This document shows, piece by piece, positions 23,048 through 32,354 of a stretch of DNA of 64,000 nucleotides. A model generated the notes under the pieces. The model was not told where the DNA came from. It searched no databases and saw only the letters and a program-made list of their open reading frames with translations. The number at the start of each line of letters is the position of its first letter. The stretch's first letter is position 1. Source of the DNA: Gammaproteobacteria bacterium (GTDB lineage Bacteria > Pseudomonadota > Gammaproteobacteria > UBA6429 > Thiohalophilaceae); the NCBI GenBank assembly GCA_029880855.1, contig JAOUNS010000015.1, positions 1 to 64,000 on the forward strand, in the 5' to 3' direction. The translations under genes were made by a program, and so were the position numbers.

Positions 23048-23378
23048 GGGGTCTCCATCCTGGGCGGGGATCAACATTATAGCCTGAGAACAAGCAACGA
23101 ATCACACTCTGCGGACCGGCTTCCCAGGATATTTAAGCCGCCCTCCGGGGCCTGCGACACACCGCATTATAAACAGCACCGCATCTATGCGAAGACAAGT
23201 GGGCCGGGAGACTGAAAAACCGGCAGTGTCTTCCCGCATAATTGATACCCGCCGAACTGTGGCTTTAAGCTGATTTTTCCCCTGAAACAGGGTTAGAATA
23301 TCTGTTATATCATAAAGTTAACGTGGTCCGACCACTGTGACACACACCAGCTATCCATCACCGGCTTTTGGGGGGCCT
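23048..23378. other. 331-bp region between the RRM operon and the TPR gene
   Basis: Divergent promoter region. Contains AAGTTAACGTGGTCCGACCA at 23315-23334, a copy of the short motif seen near 20679. A GTG frame from 23337 enters the next gene. Confidence 0.5.
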
Positions 23379-23819
23379 ATGCAACTGCCAGATGAAGTTC
23401 ACCGCACAATTGAGGAATTGTCTATCGAGGGAAACACTCTCGCTGATAACGGTCAATTCCGTGAGGCAACTGAAAAATTCATAGCCGCACTGGACTTGCT
23501 TCCGGAACCGTTGGAGCAATGGGAAGCAAGTACCTGGTTGCTGACTGCTATCGGCGATATGTGCTTTATGCAAGGAAACTACGACTATGCAAAAAATGCA
23601 TTATCCGATGCCATGCATTGTCCCAAGGCAATAGGCAATCCATTTATTCATCTCCGGCTTGGCCAATCTCAGTTTGAACTTGGTAACAGGGAGAGAGCGG
23701 CAGATGAACTCGCCAGGGCCTATATGGGTGCTGGAATAGAAATATTTGACACTGAGGATCCAAAATATTTCGAATTTCTCAAAACCGTGTTAAAACCACC
23801 GGCTGACGGTAATTGGTAA
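23379..23819 (+). CDS. TPR-repeat protein
   Basis: 146 aa from ATG 23379 behind GGGGGGCCT. Helical repeats EEGNTLADNGQFREATEKFIAAL-like, WLLTAIGDMCFMQGNYDYAK and LRLGQSQFELGNRERAADEL form three TPR units, which bind protein partners. Often found next to polymorphic toxins as accessory proteins, but no such neighbour is close here. Cytosolic. Confidence 0.85.
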   Translation: MQLPDEVHRTIEELSIEGNTLADNGQFREATEKFIAALDLLPEPLEQWEASTWLLTAIGDMCFMQGNYDYAKNALSDAMHCPKAIGNPFIHLRLGQSQFELGNRERAADELARAYMGAGIEIFDTEDPKYFEFLKTVLKPPADGNW

Positions 23820-23908
23820 TACACATAACCACACCATCAAAAGCGGTAAATGTATATACTTAATAATGACTGAATTTTTTCCAACATAAGCAGTTGATAC
23901 CGACAACG

Positions 23909-24400
23909 ATGCAAAAACAAAATCTGAAAAAGTTTGTCTTTATCTCTGCCATATTTATCTCTTCTGCTTTATACGCGGATGCAACAACAAGCCCGCCAAA
24001 AATATATGATCACTATTTTTCACTAGGCAGTGCATATTATAACGATAGCGGCGCATTAGTCATACATAACAAAAAACGGACAATCATCCTCGGCAAGGAT
24101 CAATTTATTGGTTTTGGATTTAACTACCTTGCGTCCAAAAAGAATCCGGTTTTCGTTTTGAAAATGATCCTGCCTGAAAAAGTTAAATCACACGCCCTGC
24201 CCGGATATTCAAGTAACGTCATCATTTCTAAAGCAGGCCAGGTTACGTATGTATATACCAAACCGGTACAATCCGGTTTGCATAATTTACAACAAGCAAT
24301 TCGCTTGACTGACGGTGATCCGGCCGGCGTTTGGAAATTCGAATTTTATATTGATGGACATTTACTCAAAACAGCGATGATCAACGTCGTTTCATCTTAA
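23909..24400 (+). CDS. Exported hypothetical protein (DUF3859-like?)
   Basis: 163 aa from ATG 23909; the TTG at 23894 is less likely. Signal peptide KKFVFISAIFISSALYA. The mature domain is beta-rich with GKDQFIGFGFNYLASKKN and GVWKFEFYIDGHLL, recalling DUF3859-like beta-sandwich proteins (low confidence). Periplasmic. Confidence 0.75.
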   Translation: MQKQNLKKFVFISAIFISSALYADATTSPPKIYDHYFSLGSAYYNDSGALVIHNKKRTIILGKDQFIGFGFNYLASKKNPVFVLKMILPEKVKSHALPGYSSNVIISKAGQVTYVYTKPVQSGLHNLQQAIRLTDGDPAGVWKFEFYIDGHLLKTAMINVVSS

Positions 24401-24419
24401 AAATCGATTGTACATACCT

Positions 24420-24938
24420 ATGTCCTTAACCAATAGAATCACAAGCACAATACCTTATGCATGGGCAGTTTTTATATCAATTTTTATTAATGGCATGTTC
24501 ACTGTTGAGTGGTCACATCCATACTGTAACAAACAGGATGATGGTCCGGGGCATGCCGCATTTGGTTTTCCCCTGCCTTACACCGAGTGGGCGGGCGCTT
24601 CTTCCATGGAATATGCGTTTATGCCGTACGCATATCTGCTAAATCTGGCCATTACCGGGTTCCTGGCATTTTTTGTTATAAAAACATTCATTAAGCGTAA
24701 AACAGTAACAATCAATTCGATTTTGCAGTATGGTTTGTCGATTGCAGGTGTCACATTGGCTGCTTCAATGGTATTTATTGAAATGTTGAAATTTTTCAGT
24801 GTCTACGCAGTTTTTGTTACTGCACTCGGTGATGGCACGTACAATCAAGCCTATTTTTCCTATCGACCGGTTGGGGTTTCCTCCATACACTATGATTGTA
24901 AACCATCAGAATTCTGGTTTGGCCCCATTCTGCATTGA
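24420..24938 (+). CDS. Membrane protein
   Basis: 172 aa from ATG 24420. Hydrophobic spans near residues 13-30 (VFISIFINGMFTVEW), 67-90 (LLNLAITGFLAFFVI) and 105-130 (YGLSIAGVTLAASMVFIEML). Loop 1 is large and contains HPYCNKQDDGPGHAAFGFP. Begins 20 nt after the preceding gene, so probably in one operon with it. Family unknown. Confidence 0.75.
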   Translation: MSLTNRITSTIPYAWAVFISIFINGMFTVEWSHPYCNKQDDGPGHAAFGFPLPYTEWAGASSMEYAFMPYAYLLNLAITGFLAFFVIKTFIKRKTVTINSILQYGLSIAGVTLAASMVFIEMLKFFSVYAVFVTALGDGTYNQAYFSYRPVGVSSIHYDCKPSEFWFGPILH

Positions 24939-25056
24939 TCTGACAATAATGAAAATGTAGACTCACAAGCATAGAAACTGTCCTGCATGCGGCCTTCCGG
25001 GACTATTTGAGATACACGCAGCATGTCAGCCATAACAATATTTAAGGGAAATAACA

Positions 25057-25488
25057 ATGAATGAGGAAAGAAAACCATTTTTAACTTTGGGGAAATCCAG
25101 GTTTTCAAAAATCGCAAACACAATTGTTCTCATATTATTACTTGGCTTCATTGCAGTGAAATCCGGAATCATCTCTCCTTCGACGACTACAGGATTTGAA
25201 TACACAATTCCGGCAGATCAGTTACAAGTTAAAACACAACAGGAATTGGCCGGCAAACTAAAAACCTATGCCGTCGATCCGGTATCACTCAACAACGAGT
25301 TACAAAAAATCGGATTTACGCTCAGTGATTTTCAGAACAATGTAGCCATGGAAATCGTTATTAAAAACAACCAAAGCGGCCTTCAGGGCATTATCATTGA
25401 ATTTCAGTCTCGCTTGCCTGCAGACAAACTGAAACCGATATATAGTTATATAGCTGATGACATTGCCAATCATGTCAAATCCAGATAA
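25057..25488 (+). CDS. Membrane-anchored hypothetical protein
   Basis: 143 aa. Single span at residues 20-38 (ANTIVLILLLGFIAVKSG), then an exported domain of about 100 residues with a final helix pair (LPADKLKPIYSYIADDIANH). Ribosome site AAGGGAAATAAC. Family not recognised. Confidence 0.75.
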   Translation: MNEERKPFLTLGKSRFSKIANTIVLILLLGFIAVKSGIISPSTTTGFEYTIPADQLQVKTQQELAGKLKTYAVDPVSLNNELQKIGFTLSDFQNNVAMEIVIKNNQSGLQGIIIEFQSRLPADKLKPIYSYIADDIANHVKSR

Positions 25489-25715
25489 CAGTTCCAATAA
25501 TTATCCGTCATATACAAACAGGCAAGTTGAGATTTGTATATTTGCTTCGATCAGATGAAAAAAATATAATGTCCTCCCGAATAATGACAATACATCATCG
25601 GTCGATGTCATTTGCAGCGCTTGTTGTACAGCTTCAATGGACGACCAACAGATATCAAAACCAGACATAAATCAGATATTACAAGAATAACTTTTACATT
25701 CTGCAAGGAAGACAT

Positions 25716-26207
25716 ATGAAATCAAAGGATTTAAACCAACTGGTCTCAGTTTACAAAAAACAATTGCAAAAAGGCGACATTCAGGCTGCTTACACGCAAC
25801 TTGTTAAGTATATTCAAAAACTGAAGACACATTTCTCCAGGGAATTGAAAAGTAGTTATACCTGCGGAAACATACTTCAGGGTTACATGGATTACACCTA
25901 TTTCTATCTTTCGAACAGTTATTTAAACAAATCAAAACTAAAGCTGGGTCTTGTATTAAATCACGAGAAAATACGGTTCGAACTCTGGCTGCTGGGTCAA
26001 ACCAGGGATATTCAGGAAAAATACTGGCATTTATTACGCAAAACAAAGTGGATCACGCAATCCGAAATCCCGCTGTATTCCATTTTTGAGGTTGTATTGG
26101 TTGATGAGCCTGATTTCAGCGATTTGGATTTATTGACCGTGAAAATACAACAGTCACTGACTGCAGTTTCATCTGAAATTATCGCTACGCTGAAAACACT
26201 GAAATAG
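25716..26207 (+). CDS. DUF7000-like protein
   Basis: 163 aa. VYKKQLQKGDIQAAYTQLVKY then GYMDYTYFYLSNSYLNKSKLK and IRFELWLLGQTRDIQEKYW fits my recollection of DUF7000, soluble proteins of unknown function. Good ribosome site GCAAGGAAGACAT. Single gene with its own flanks. Confidence 0.75.
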   Translation: MKSKDLNQLVSVYKKQLQKGDIQAAYTQLVKYIQKLKTHFSRELKSSYTCGNILQGYMDYTYFYLSNSYLNKSKLKLGLVLNHEKIRFELWLLGQTRDIQEKYWHLLRKTKWITQSEIPLYSIFEVVLVDEPDFSDLDLLTVKIQQSLTAVSSEIIATLKTLK

Positions 26208-26294
26208 TCAGTCAACAGTCGGCAAGAGCCCAATAGTGTCACCTGCATACCCATACATAAATATCATTCACCATAACCGATTATCAGGCTTTGT

Positions 26295-26756
26295 ATGTTG
26301 TTAATGTTCCCGGATAAAGAAACTATCTTCGCAGGTTTGGAGTCATGGGACTGGTATGATTTTTCAGAAATGACACCCATAGCCGTGACCGCATTTGGCG
26401 ATGTCTTTTTTGAGTCATCTGCAGGAATATATTTCCTTGACAAAGTGTCAGGAGATTTCACCGTCGTATGCAAAACAAAGTCAGAACTTGAGGCTATCCT
26501 GAATACACCGGATGGTCGGGATCACTATTTAATGGCGGAACTGGTTTTGTTAGCGATAGGACGCGGTCTTGTATTGGATGAAGGTGAATGTTACGAGTTT
26601 AAAGTTGCACCCTTTTTAAACGGACCGATTGAATATGATAACCTGCAAAAAATGGATTTCAAAATCAGCCTGCATATTACAGGACAGCTTATAAAGCAAG
26701 TAACAAATCTCCCTCCCGGCGCCAAAATCTCTGAGATTAAAATCAGTGACGCCTGA
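26295..26756 (+). CDS. DUF1851 protein (Tdi1-like immunity fold)
   Basis: 153 aa. GDVFFESSAGIYFLDKVSGD, then HYLMAELVLLAIGRGLVLDEGECY and the ending FKISLHITGQLIKQVTNLPPG match DUF1851, the fold of T6SS immunity protein Tdi1 that protects against a DNase. No DNase effector or T6SS gene is next to it, so it is an orphan. Role inferred from family only. Confidence 0.8.
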   Translation: MLLMFPDKETIFAGLESWDWYDFSEMTPIAVTAFGDVFFESSAGIYFLDKVSGDFTVVCKTKSELEAILNTPDGRDHYLMAELVLLAIGRGLVLDEGECYEFKVAPFLNGPIEYDNLQKMDFKISLHITGQLIKQVTNLPPGAKISEIKISDA

Positions 26757-26922
26757 CAATCACATGAACTCCCGGAAGCTGTGATATATAATAGTCAAAA
26801 GGGATTGTTGGAACAATGGGCGTAAAATACCCGGTATACCCTGTGTTTAACCGGACACCAATCTGTGGTGCCGTACCGGCACACTGTTGTTAACGTTTAC
26901 AATTTCCATCAGGATTTTTATT

Positions 26923-27321
26923 ATGCGAAATATCAACAAACTTGGTCACAAAGCCATTAGTGTTGTAGAAGATATAGGCCTAATCATCATTGCTATTGCA
27001 ACGGTGATCGCCGTTGGCATTGAAGTTGCAACTATGCTGAAAGCCAGAACAGTTACACTGGCTGATTTGTTACTTCTGTTTATATATCTGGAAGTGCTGA
27101 CCATGGTGGCAATATACCTGGACTCGGGGAAACTGCCTGTTCGTATGCCCATGTATATCGCGATTGTTGCCCTGGCCCGTTATTTGATCCTGGATATGAA
27201 AAGTCTGGACAACTGGCGCATTCTCGGCATTGCATTCGCAATATTATTGATCTCACTGGCAGTACTGGTACACAGATATGGCCACTCAAAACTGCCATAT
27301 AACAACACACATGAAAACTGA
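26923..27321 (+). CDS. PsiE-like membrane protein
   Basis: 132 aa from ATG 26923 (MRNINKLGHKAISVVEDIG). Four spans at about residues 14-34, 45-62, 70-90 and 97-115. VEDIGLIIIAIATVIAVGIE and LLLLFIYLEVLTMVAIYLDSGKLPVRMP match PsiE, a phosphate-starvation-inducible inner-membrane protein of unclear function. Confidence 0.85.
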   Translation: MRNINKLGHKAISVVEDIGLIIIAIATVIAVGIEVATMLKARTVTLADLLLLFIYLEVLTMVAIYLDSGKLPVRMPMYIAIVALARYLILDMKSLDNWRILGIAFAILLISLAVLVHRYGHSKLPYNNTHEN

Positions 27322-27650
27322 CAACGCAGATGTATGTCTAGTGAACAGGAGATAATCAAAGCACATTTGTCTCTATCTCAGTATAAATTATTGCTGAAAT
27401 TATGCTAATTGAGCAACTTTTCAAAAATAATCTGACAGATCACTTTTAATACAAACAAACATTTAATTCATGGATATCATACATATACAGATGTATATAT
27501 AGTCAATCCGGCGTATTCTGCTGCAATTCCTGTCATTACAACATTTAACCTGATTTCACAATAGTGCGCTCGTGTGTTACGCTGGTTGTTATCCGCTGTT
27601 TTCTCTGTAAATCACGCTCTGCCAGGCACGCAACCCAATCCAGGAGAATC
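27322..27650. other. 329-bp AT-rich intergenic region
   Basis: AT-rich, with ATACATATACAGATGTATAT near 27480, a possible operator or promoter. No gene seen; a frame from 27564 extends the methyltransferase gene upstream but lacks support. Confidence 0.5.
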
Positions 27651-28430
27651 ATGTTAAAAAGACACAGAATACAATTCCCCAAATCCGAATCATCAAGCCT
27701 TAATCAAGACGAAGCCTACTTCTATCTGCAGGAGCAGGATCAGCAACGCAAAATCCGCTTCCACGATTACGATAAAATATACAATGTGCAGGGACTGTAT
27801 GAGCAGATATTCTATGATCGTTTAAAATGTAACTCACCGGAAAAAGTTGCCACCGTGCTGGAGGCCTCACTAAAGCAGACTGATGACAACTTGTCTGAAT
27901 TGCGTGTACTGGATTTTGGCGCGGGCAACGGCATGATGGGTGAAGAATTAAAAAAACACGGCGTATCACGTCTGATTGGTGTAGATATTATCCCTGAAGC
28001 ATATACCGCAACAGTCCGCGACAGGCCGGGATTATATGACGCATATTATGTTGAAGATTTCACACAGTTGAGTCTGGAACAGAAGGAAAATATCGCCTCA
28101 TGGCAGTGCGACTGTATGGTCACAGTGGCTGCACTGGGTTTTGGTGATATCCCGACAATGGCATTTATTGAAGCCTTTAACATTATTACCGAACAGGGCT
28201 GGATTGCATTCAATATAAAAGAAACATTTTTTGATGCCGCCGATGAGTCGGGATTTTCCCGGTTGATTCGCGAATTAATATTTTCCAGCTATCTTGATGT
28301 CTATCATATAGAACGGTATCGCCACAGGTTATCTATTGAAGGTGAACCTTTATATTACTTCACCATCGCGGGCAGAAAGAATGCCGATATACCCGTCGAA
28401 TTCCTGACGTCACGAAACCTGGTGAATTAG
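27651..28430 (+). CDS. Class I SAM-dependent methyltransferase
   Basis: 259 aa from ATG 27651 after CCAGGAGAATC. Motif I LRVLDFGAGNGMMGEELKK with GVDIIPEA (motif II acidic residue) and a CDCMVTVAALGFG strand are the Rossmann-type methyltransferase core. The N-terminal 60 residues are a helical extension. The substrate cannot be named; the overall layout resembles small-molecule methyltransferases. Confidence 0.85.
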   Translation: MLKRHRIQFPKSESSSLNQDEAYFYLQEQDQQRKIRFHDYDKIYNVQGLYEQIFYDRLKCNSPEKVATVLEASLKQTDDNLSELRVLDFGAGNGMMGEELKKHGVSRLIGVDIIPEAYTATVRDRPGLYDAYYVEDFTQLSLEQKENIASWQCDCMVTVAALGFGDIPTMAFIEAFNIITEQGWIAFNIKETFFDAADESGFSRLIRELIFSSYLDVYHIERYRHRLSIEGEPLYYFTIAGRKNADIPVEFLTSRNLVN

Positions 28431-28718
28431 CATGCTCAGGGGAAACCTGTTCTTCAGCCTTGATTGATTGAACCAGAACGGTTTACTGCCACGTTATATA
28501 ATTTGCAAGGTGTCAGTCCAAAAAGGGCGCCACCACGAATGATAATCGCGCAACGCGTTTCCATTCGTGGCTTCAGGCCGATGGCGGTGAATCTGCTGAT
28601 CTCCCGATTATGAGCGAATTGTATTCATAGTCGGCAAATTTCCGCCAATATCGATTATCAGCCCTGGATCTCTGTGGCATAATGCGGATCACAATTTCGC
28701 CACACCCGGGAGCATTCC
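28431..28718. other. Structured intergenic region
   Basis: Contains the hairpin CCACGAATG (28533-28541) / CATTCGTGG (28562-28570) with CGCG pairs in its loop, and the promoter region shared with the paralogous lipoprotein at 33228 (GTGGCATAATGCGG). Confidence 0.55.
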
Positions 28719-29288
28719 ATGAAATCACGCGTTCTGGCTACCAGCCTGCTGTTGACACTGTTGCTGCAGGGCTGCGCCACCAACCAGCCAAAATTGGATA
28801 AATATTATTCAAAATCCGAATATACCAAGTTGACTTACTGTGTGGCGCTGGCCGATACCGTCCACTTTGTGGCCCTGCAAAAATTACGCAAAAAACCACA
28901 AGAAGAATTGATTGAAGCGTATAAGAAGCGCAAAAACTCTGAACTGAATATTGCCACTGTCAAGAAAGTTTACAATGAAGAGTTTACCAATTCTTGGGAC
29001 TATACCGTTAAATTCTACGACACCTGTGGCATGAAGCTGGCTGACATGGATGCCACACGGATCCGCTTTGCCAGTTATTGCCACCAGAACGCGTTGATTG
29101 CCGGACTCGCCTCTATATACAAAAAAATCGGTGAACCCAAAGAGAAGCTCTATAAAATTTACGAAAAATCGAAGAGCACAGCACCGCTCAAGATCATCGA
29201 CCGTGTTTATGCAGGTGACAAATCACATGCCGAAAGCAAATTGTCGGAATGGCAATTGTGTATGTCGGAGATTTCCGAGACCAAGTAG
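28719..29288 (+). CDS. Lipoprotein, paralogue 1
   Basis: 189 aa. Type II signal peptide with lipobox LLQGC at residues 15-19, followed by ATNQPK. The domain is helical with paired cysteines (YCVAL, DTCGM, SYCHQ, QLCMS). About 60% identical by eye to the product at 33228-33809, including the SWDYTVKFYDTCGMK region. Periplasmic-side lipoprotein; family name not known to me. Confidence 0.85.
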   Translation: MKSRVLATSLLLTLLLQGCATNQPKLDKYYSKSEYTKLTYCVALADTVHFVALQKLRKKPQEELIEAYKKRKNSELNIATVKKVYNEEFTNSWDYTVKFYDTCGMKLADMDATRIRFASYCHQNALIAGLASIYKKIGEPKEKLYKIYEKSKSTAPLKIIDRVYAGDKSHAESKLSEWQLCMSEISETK

Positions 29289-29471
29289 TAACAACCGCCT
29301 CGGCTGTCAGTTGGCTGTTGTCGCGCAGGGCTCTGGCGGAAAAGTCGAACAAGCAGACCCGGCCACAGCGGCCTATCTGGGCAAACGGGTGGCCGGGTTG
29401 ATTAAAAAACCGGCGTCCTGAATATCACCCATCGAAACACAGTAAAGATAGCGTTGGGGAGAGTTGTCACA

Positions 29472-30776
29472 ATGCATGTCCACGGTCCAAAAGCGGTGTT
29501 GCAACTGCTGTTATATGCACTCCTTATCTTGTCACTGTCTGCCGCTGATGCGCGTGAGCAGATGTATGTCCAGGGTGATGTCGTCAATCTGCGCAAGTCT
29601 GCCTCACCTTTCAGTGAAGTTGTCGACAAACTGTATATCGGCACATCTGTCGACATCACAACACAGCAGGAAGACGACTGGGTCTACGTGGAGGTCAATG
29701 ATCGCTTGGCCTCAGGCTGGATACAACTTGATTTTTTGACGCCACAAATACCCACTCTGGAACAACTGCTGGCCAATTATCACAGCGCACCGAGTGATGA
29801 CATGGACAAAAAGTGCATGTGGCTGTCCCGCGCCAATGCACTGGAGCCACTTAATCTTGAGGTACTGGCCTTGTTCCGTGACTGCAAGTTAAAAACCGGT
29901 GATCAGAAACTTGCCAATCTGCTGAGTGAATCCATCGCTTACATACGCAATCCTGACAAGTATTTGCCAAAAGATGAAAACAGGGTGGTGTTTTATTATT
30001 CAAACAATACCATTGCCCCACTGACCCTGCTGGATGGCGGCCTGATGACCCGCGTCTACAGCTCAAACGAGAGCCGCGACCGGTTTATCAGCCAATATGC
30101 CAAAGTGGGTCGGCAGTACCACTTGTTGTCACATCTCGCTAACCCGGTTGCAAAAGTCCGCGTCGCCAGAGAACCACTGGTCTACTTCAAACACTTCGAT
30201 GAATGTGAATCACCGGTTGACATACAGGTTTCGCCTCTGCAGAAATCGGCTGAACAGCCATACACAGGCTTTGTGACAAACTTTCTGCCCCGGACAAAAT
30301 CGCAGGACTTGTCGATTAATGTACCAGACAAGCTGTTGCAGCAGTTCGAGGTTGAATCTGCCGCTGCCATCACCAGTAAAAACCGCTCCTGGGATTTTGA
30401 AGTCCCGGTGAGTGTTATTGCGCTTGACACCAATCATGACGGCAAACAGGAATATTTAACAATAAAAAAATATCTGCACCAAACAAAATCAGAAAACGAA
30501 TCCGATGCCGCTTTTTTCGTTGTGATGTTGTGGCAACAGCAAGCCGATAAATCCTATCAACCGGTTTATCGCGTTATCGAAGGAATGAATGAAAAATATG
30601 CCTACATATATGTCAGTTCGTATGAATTTGTTGGCGCTATCGACATGGACGACGATGGTATTGATGAAATTGTTATTTCAATGGGTGTCTATGAAGGTTC
30701 AACCGTCGAGGTATTAAGCTTCAAATATAGCAGCTGGCTGAAAACCAATATCTCTCTTTACTACGGCACCTGTTAA
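29472..30776 (+). CDS. Exported SH3b-domain protein
   Basis: 434 aa from ATG 29472, behind TTGGGGAGAG. Signal peptide ends near LSAADA. Residues 35-95 are an SH3b domain (VVNLRKSASPFSEVVDKL, WVYVEVNDRLASGWI), which binds cell-wall peptides. The C-terminal part has two acidic loops (DTNHDGKQE, DMDDDGIDE) as in EF-hand/FG-GAP repeats. Likely periplasmic or envelope-associated. Role unknown. Confidence 0.8.
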   Translation: MHVHGPKAVLQLLLYALLILSLSAADAREQMYVQGDVVNLRKSASPFSEVVDKLYIGTSVDITTQQEDDWVYVEVNDRLASGWIQLDFLTPQIPTLEQLLANYHSAPSDDMDKKCMWLSRANALEPLNLEVLALFRDCKLKTGDQKLANLLSESIAYIRNPDKYLPKDENRVVFYYSNNTIAPLTLLDGGLMTRVYSSNESRDRFISQYAKVGRQYHLLSHLANPVAKVRVAREPLVYFKHFDECESPVDIQVSPLQKSAEQPYTGFVTNFLPRTKSQDLSINVPDKLLQQFEVESAAAITSKNRSWDFEVPVSVIALDTNHDGKQEYLTIKKYLHQTKSENESDAAFFVVMLWQQQADKSYQPVYRVIEGMNEKYAYIYVSSYEFVGAIDMDDDGIDEIVISMGVYEGSTVEVLSFKYSSWLKTNISLYYGTC

Positions 30777-30899
30777 GCCCCTGCGCTTTTTCTCTTACAG
30801 GACGTATATCCGGATAAAAAATACGAGTGATTTCTATATAGACCTTTATTTACATGTTGCATATCTGTATTAGACTGAGATGAGTTCAGGAGGATACGT

Positions 30900-32126
30900 A
30901 TGCGAAAAACAAGGCTGTACAAAAAATCATCACCCACCAGTGGCAGCAACACACATTCAGGTCTGATCCAGCGACGAACACCGTTCGCTGCACCAACCAC
31001 TTCCGCACAAACCACAGACAACGCCACAGCCGGTCACAGTTATTCCAATCACAGCTTTGACCGTATTCCGGTCGTCGGTCCTGATTCAACAGCACGCAGC
31101 GTCGAGCCGCAGCCTTACTCTATCGAGAAAGAGCCCCTGCGCTATGCAAACAACACCGGCATGCCGGACAGACTTAAAAACGGTATCGAAAACCTCTCCG
31201 GTTATGCCATGGATGATGTCAGGGTGCATTACAACTCCAGCAAACCCGCCCAACTCCAGGCCCACGCCTATACACAGGGCACCAATATCCATATTGCTCC
31301 CGGCCAGGAAAAACACCTGCCCCATGAGGCATGGCATGTGGTGCAACAAAAACAGGGCCGCGTTAAACCCACCTTGCAGATGAAAGGGAATGTGAATATC
31401 AATGATGAGACTGGGCTGGAAAGAGAGGCGGATCTAATGGGGGCAAAATTGGTTCAATTAGGAGCTAATCAACCTGAAGCTCTTACGCAAAGAAAACTAC
31501 ACGAGATAACCAATAATAGTCCTCAAGCCAAGCAAGCAACTAAATTTATGGCTATTGCACATAATAATTCTGTCAAACAACAAACTATCCAAAATAAAAA
31601 TATTCTAGCACCAACAATTCAATTATATCCCCAAAAGAAAAAAGACAGTGAAGAGTATTTTGACCCTGATTTACCAAAGCTTACATTAATAAAGCTTGAC
31701 TATAACAAATTCCAAATAAAAGGAGATAATACGATAGTATACTTTGAACGCGACGAGGGATACTATACAGATGAAGGTCTTACAAAAAAAGCTGATATGT
31801 CCGCCTACCGCGGTGAAAGAGAAGGTATATCTAACGCAAATGGGGAAATGTATTATTGCAGAGATAATGAACGTGATGGAATCATAACAATAAAAACTGC
31901 TGAAGATATTCTAAAAAGATTCTTTGATGAAAATCCAAGACATAGACAAATACTGGAGTTTAAAGTTAATGCCATACTGAGTGGATTTAAAGACCAAACT
32001 CCGTTACCTCCAATTGAAATAGAACTGATAAATGGTAAAGCTACTTTGGTAGATGGTAGACACAGAATCCATGCTTCAATAATACATGGTTTTAAATATG
32101 TACCTTACTCAAGTAACACTATCTAA
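30900..32126 (+). CDS. DUF4157 (eCIS core) protein with ParB-like C-terminal domain
   Basis: 408 aa. Residues ~80-165 are DUF4157: LKNGIENLSGYAMDDVRVHYNS... and LPHEAWHVVQQ with the HEAWH zinc-protease motif (142-146). C-terminal residues ~365-402 have IEIELINGKATLVDGRHRIHA, the nucleotide-binding core of ParB/Srx folds. From about position 31400 base composition drops sharply, as if a new C-terminal toxin tip had been joined to an old delivery domain. Such DUF4157 proteins are often effectors of contractile injection systems; none is in the window. Confidence 0.8.
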   Translation: MRKTRLYKKSSPTSGSNTHSGLIQRRTPFAAPTTSAQTTDNATAGHSYSNHSFDRIPVVGPDSTARSVEPQPYSIEKEPLRYANNTGMPDRLKNGIENLSGYAMDDVRVHYNSSKPAQLQAHAYTQGTNIHIAPGQEKHLPHEAWHVVQQKQGRVKPTLQMKGNVNINDETGLEREADLMGAKLVQLGANQPEALTQRKLHEITNNSPQAKQATKFMAIAHNNSVKQQTIQNKNILAPTIQLYPQKKKDSEEYFDPDLPKLTLIKLDYNKFQIKGDNTIVYFERDEGYYTDEGLTKKADMSAYRGEREGISNANGEMYYCRDNERDGIITIKTAEDILKRFFDENPRHRQILEFKVNAILSGFKDQTPLPPIEIELINGKATLVDGRHRIHASIIHGFKYVPYSSNTI

Positions 32127-32354
32127 CAAGCCTCAACAGATAACGGGGTCGGACCACGCCAACTGATTGATTTAAAGAAAATATTTGCCTAAAATCGGCC
32201 TGTTTTTTGCTTTGAAGCAGTCTTTTTACCCTGAAAATCACCGCTATAAGGCGAACACGAAATACTTCAAACAAATTTAGATCTTTCAGGTTTGTCTGCA
32301 CCGGCCTGGTTACACAACAAGTTATCCCTGAACATCACAAGCATCAGCACGCAT
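32127..32354. other. Region downstream of the DUF4157 gene
   Basis: 228 bp. Begins with CTAACAAGCC, which looks like an attC left end, but there is no right half. The ATAACGGGGTCGGACCACGC motif lies at 32141-32160. No gene. Confidence 0.5.

Noticed and set aside
32124-32140. attC left end just after the DUF4157 gene (ATCTAACAAGCC)
   Set aside because: Only the left 12 bp match; there is no pairing arm and no GTTA box downstream, so chance is likely.
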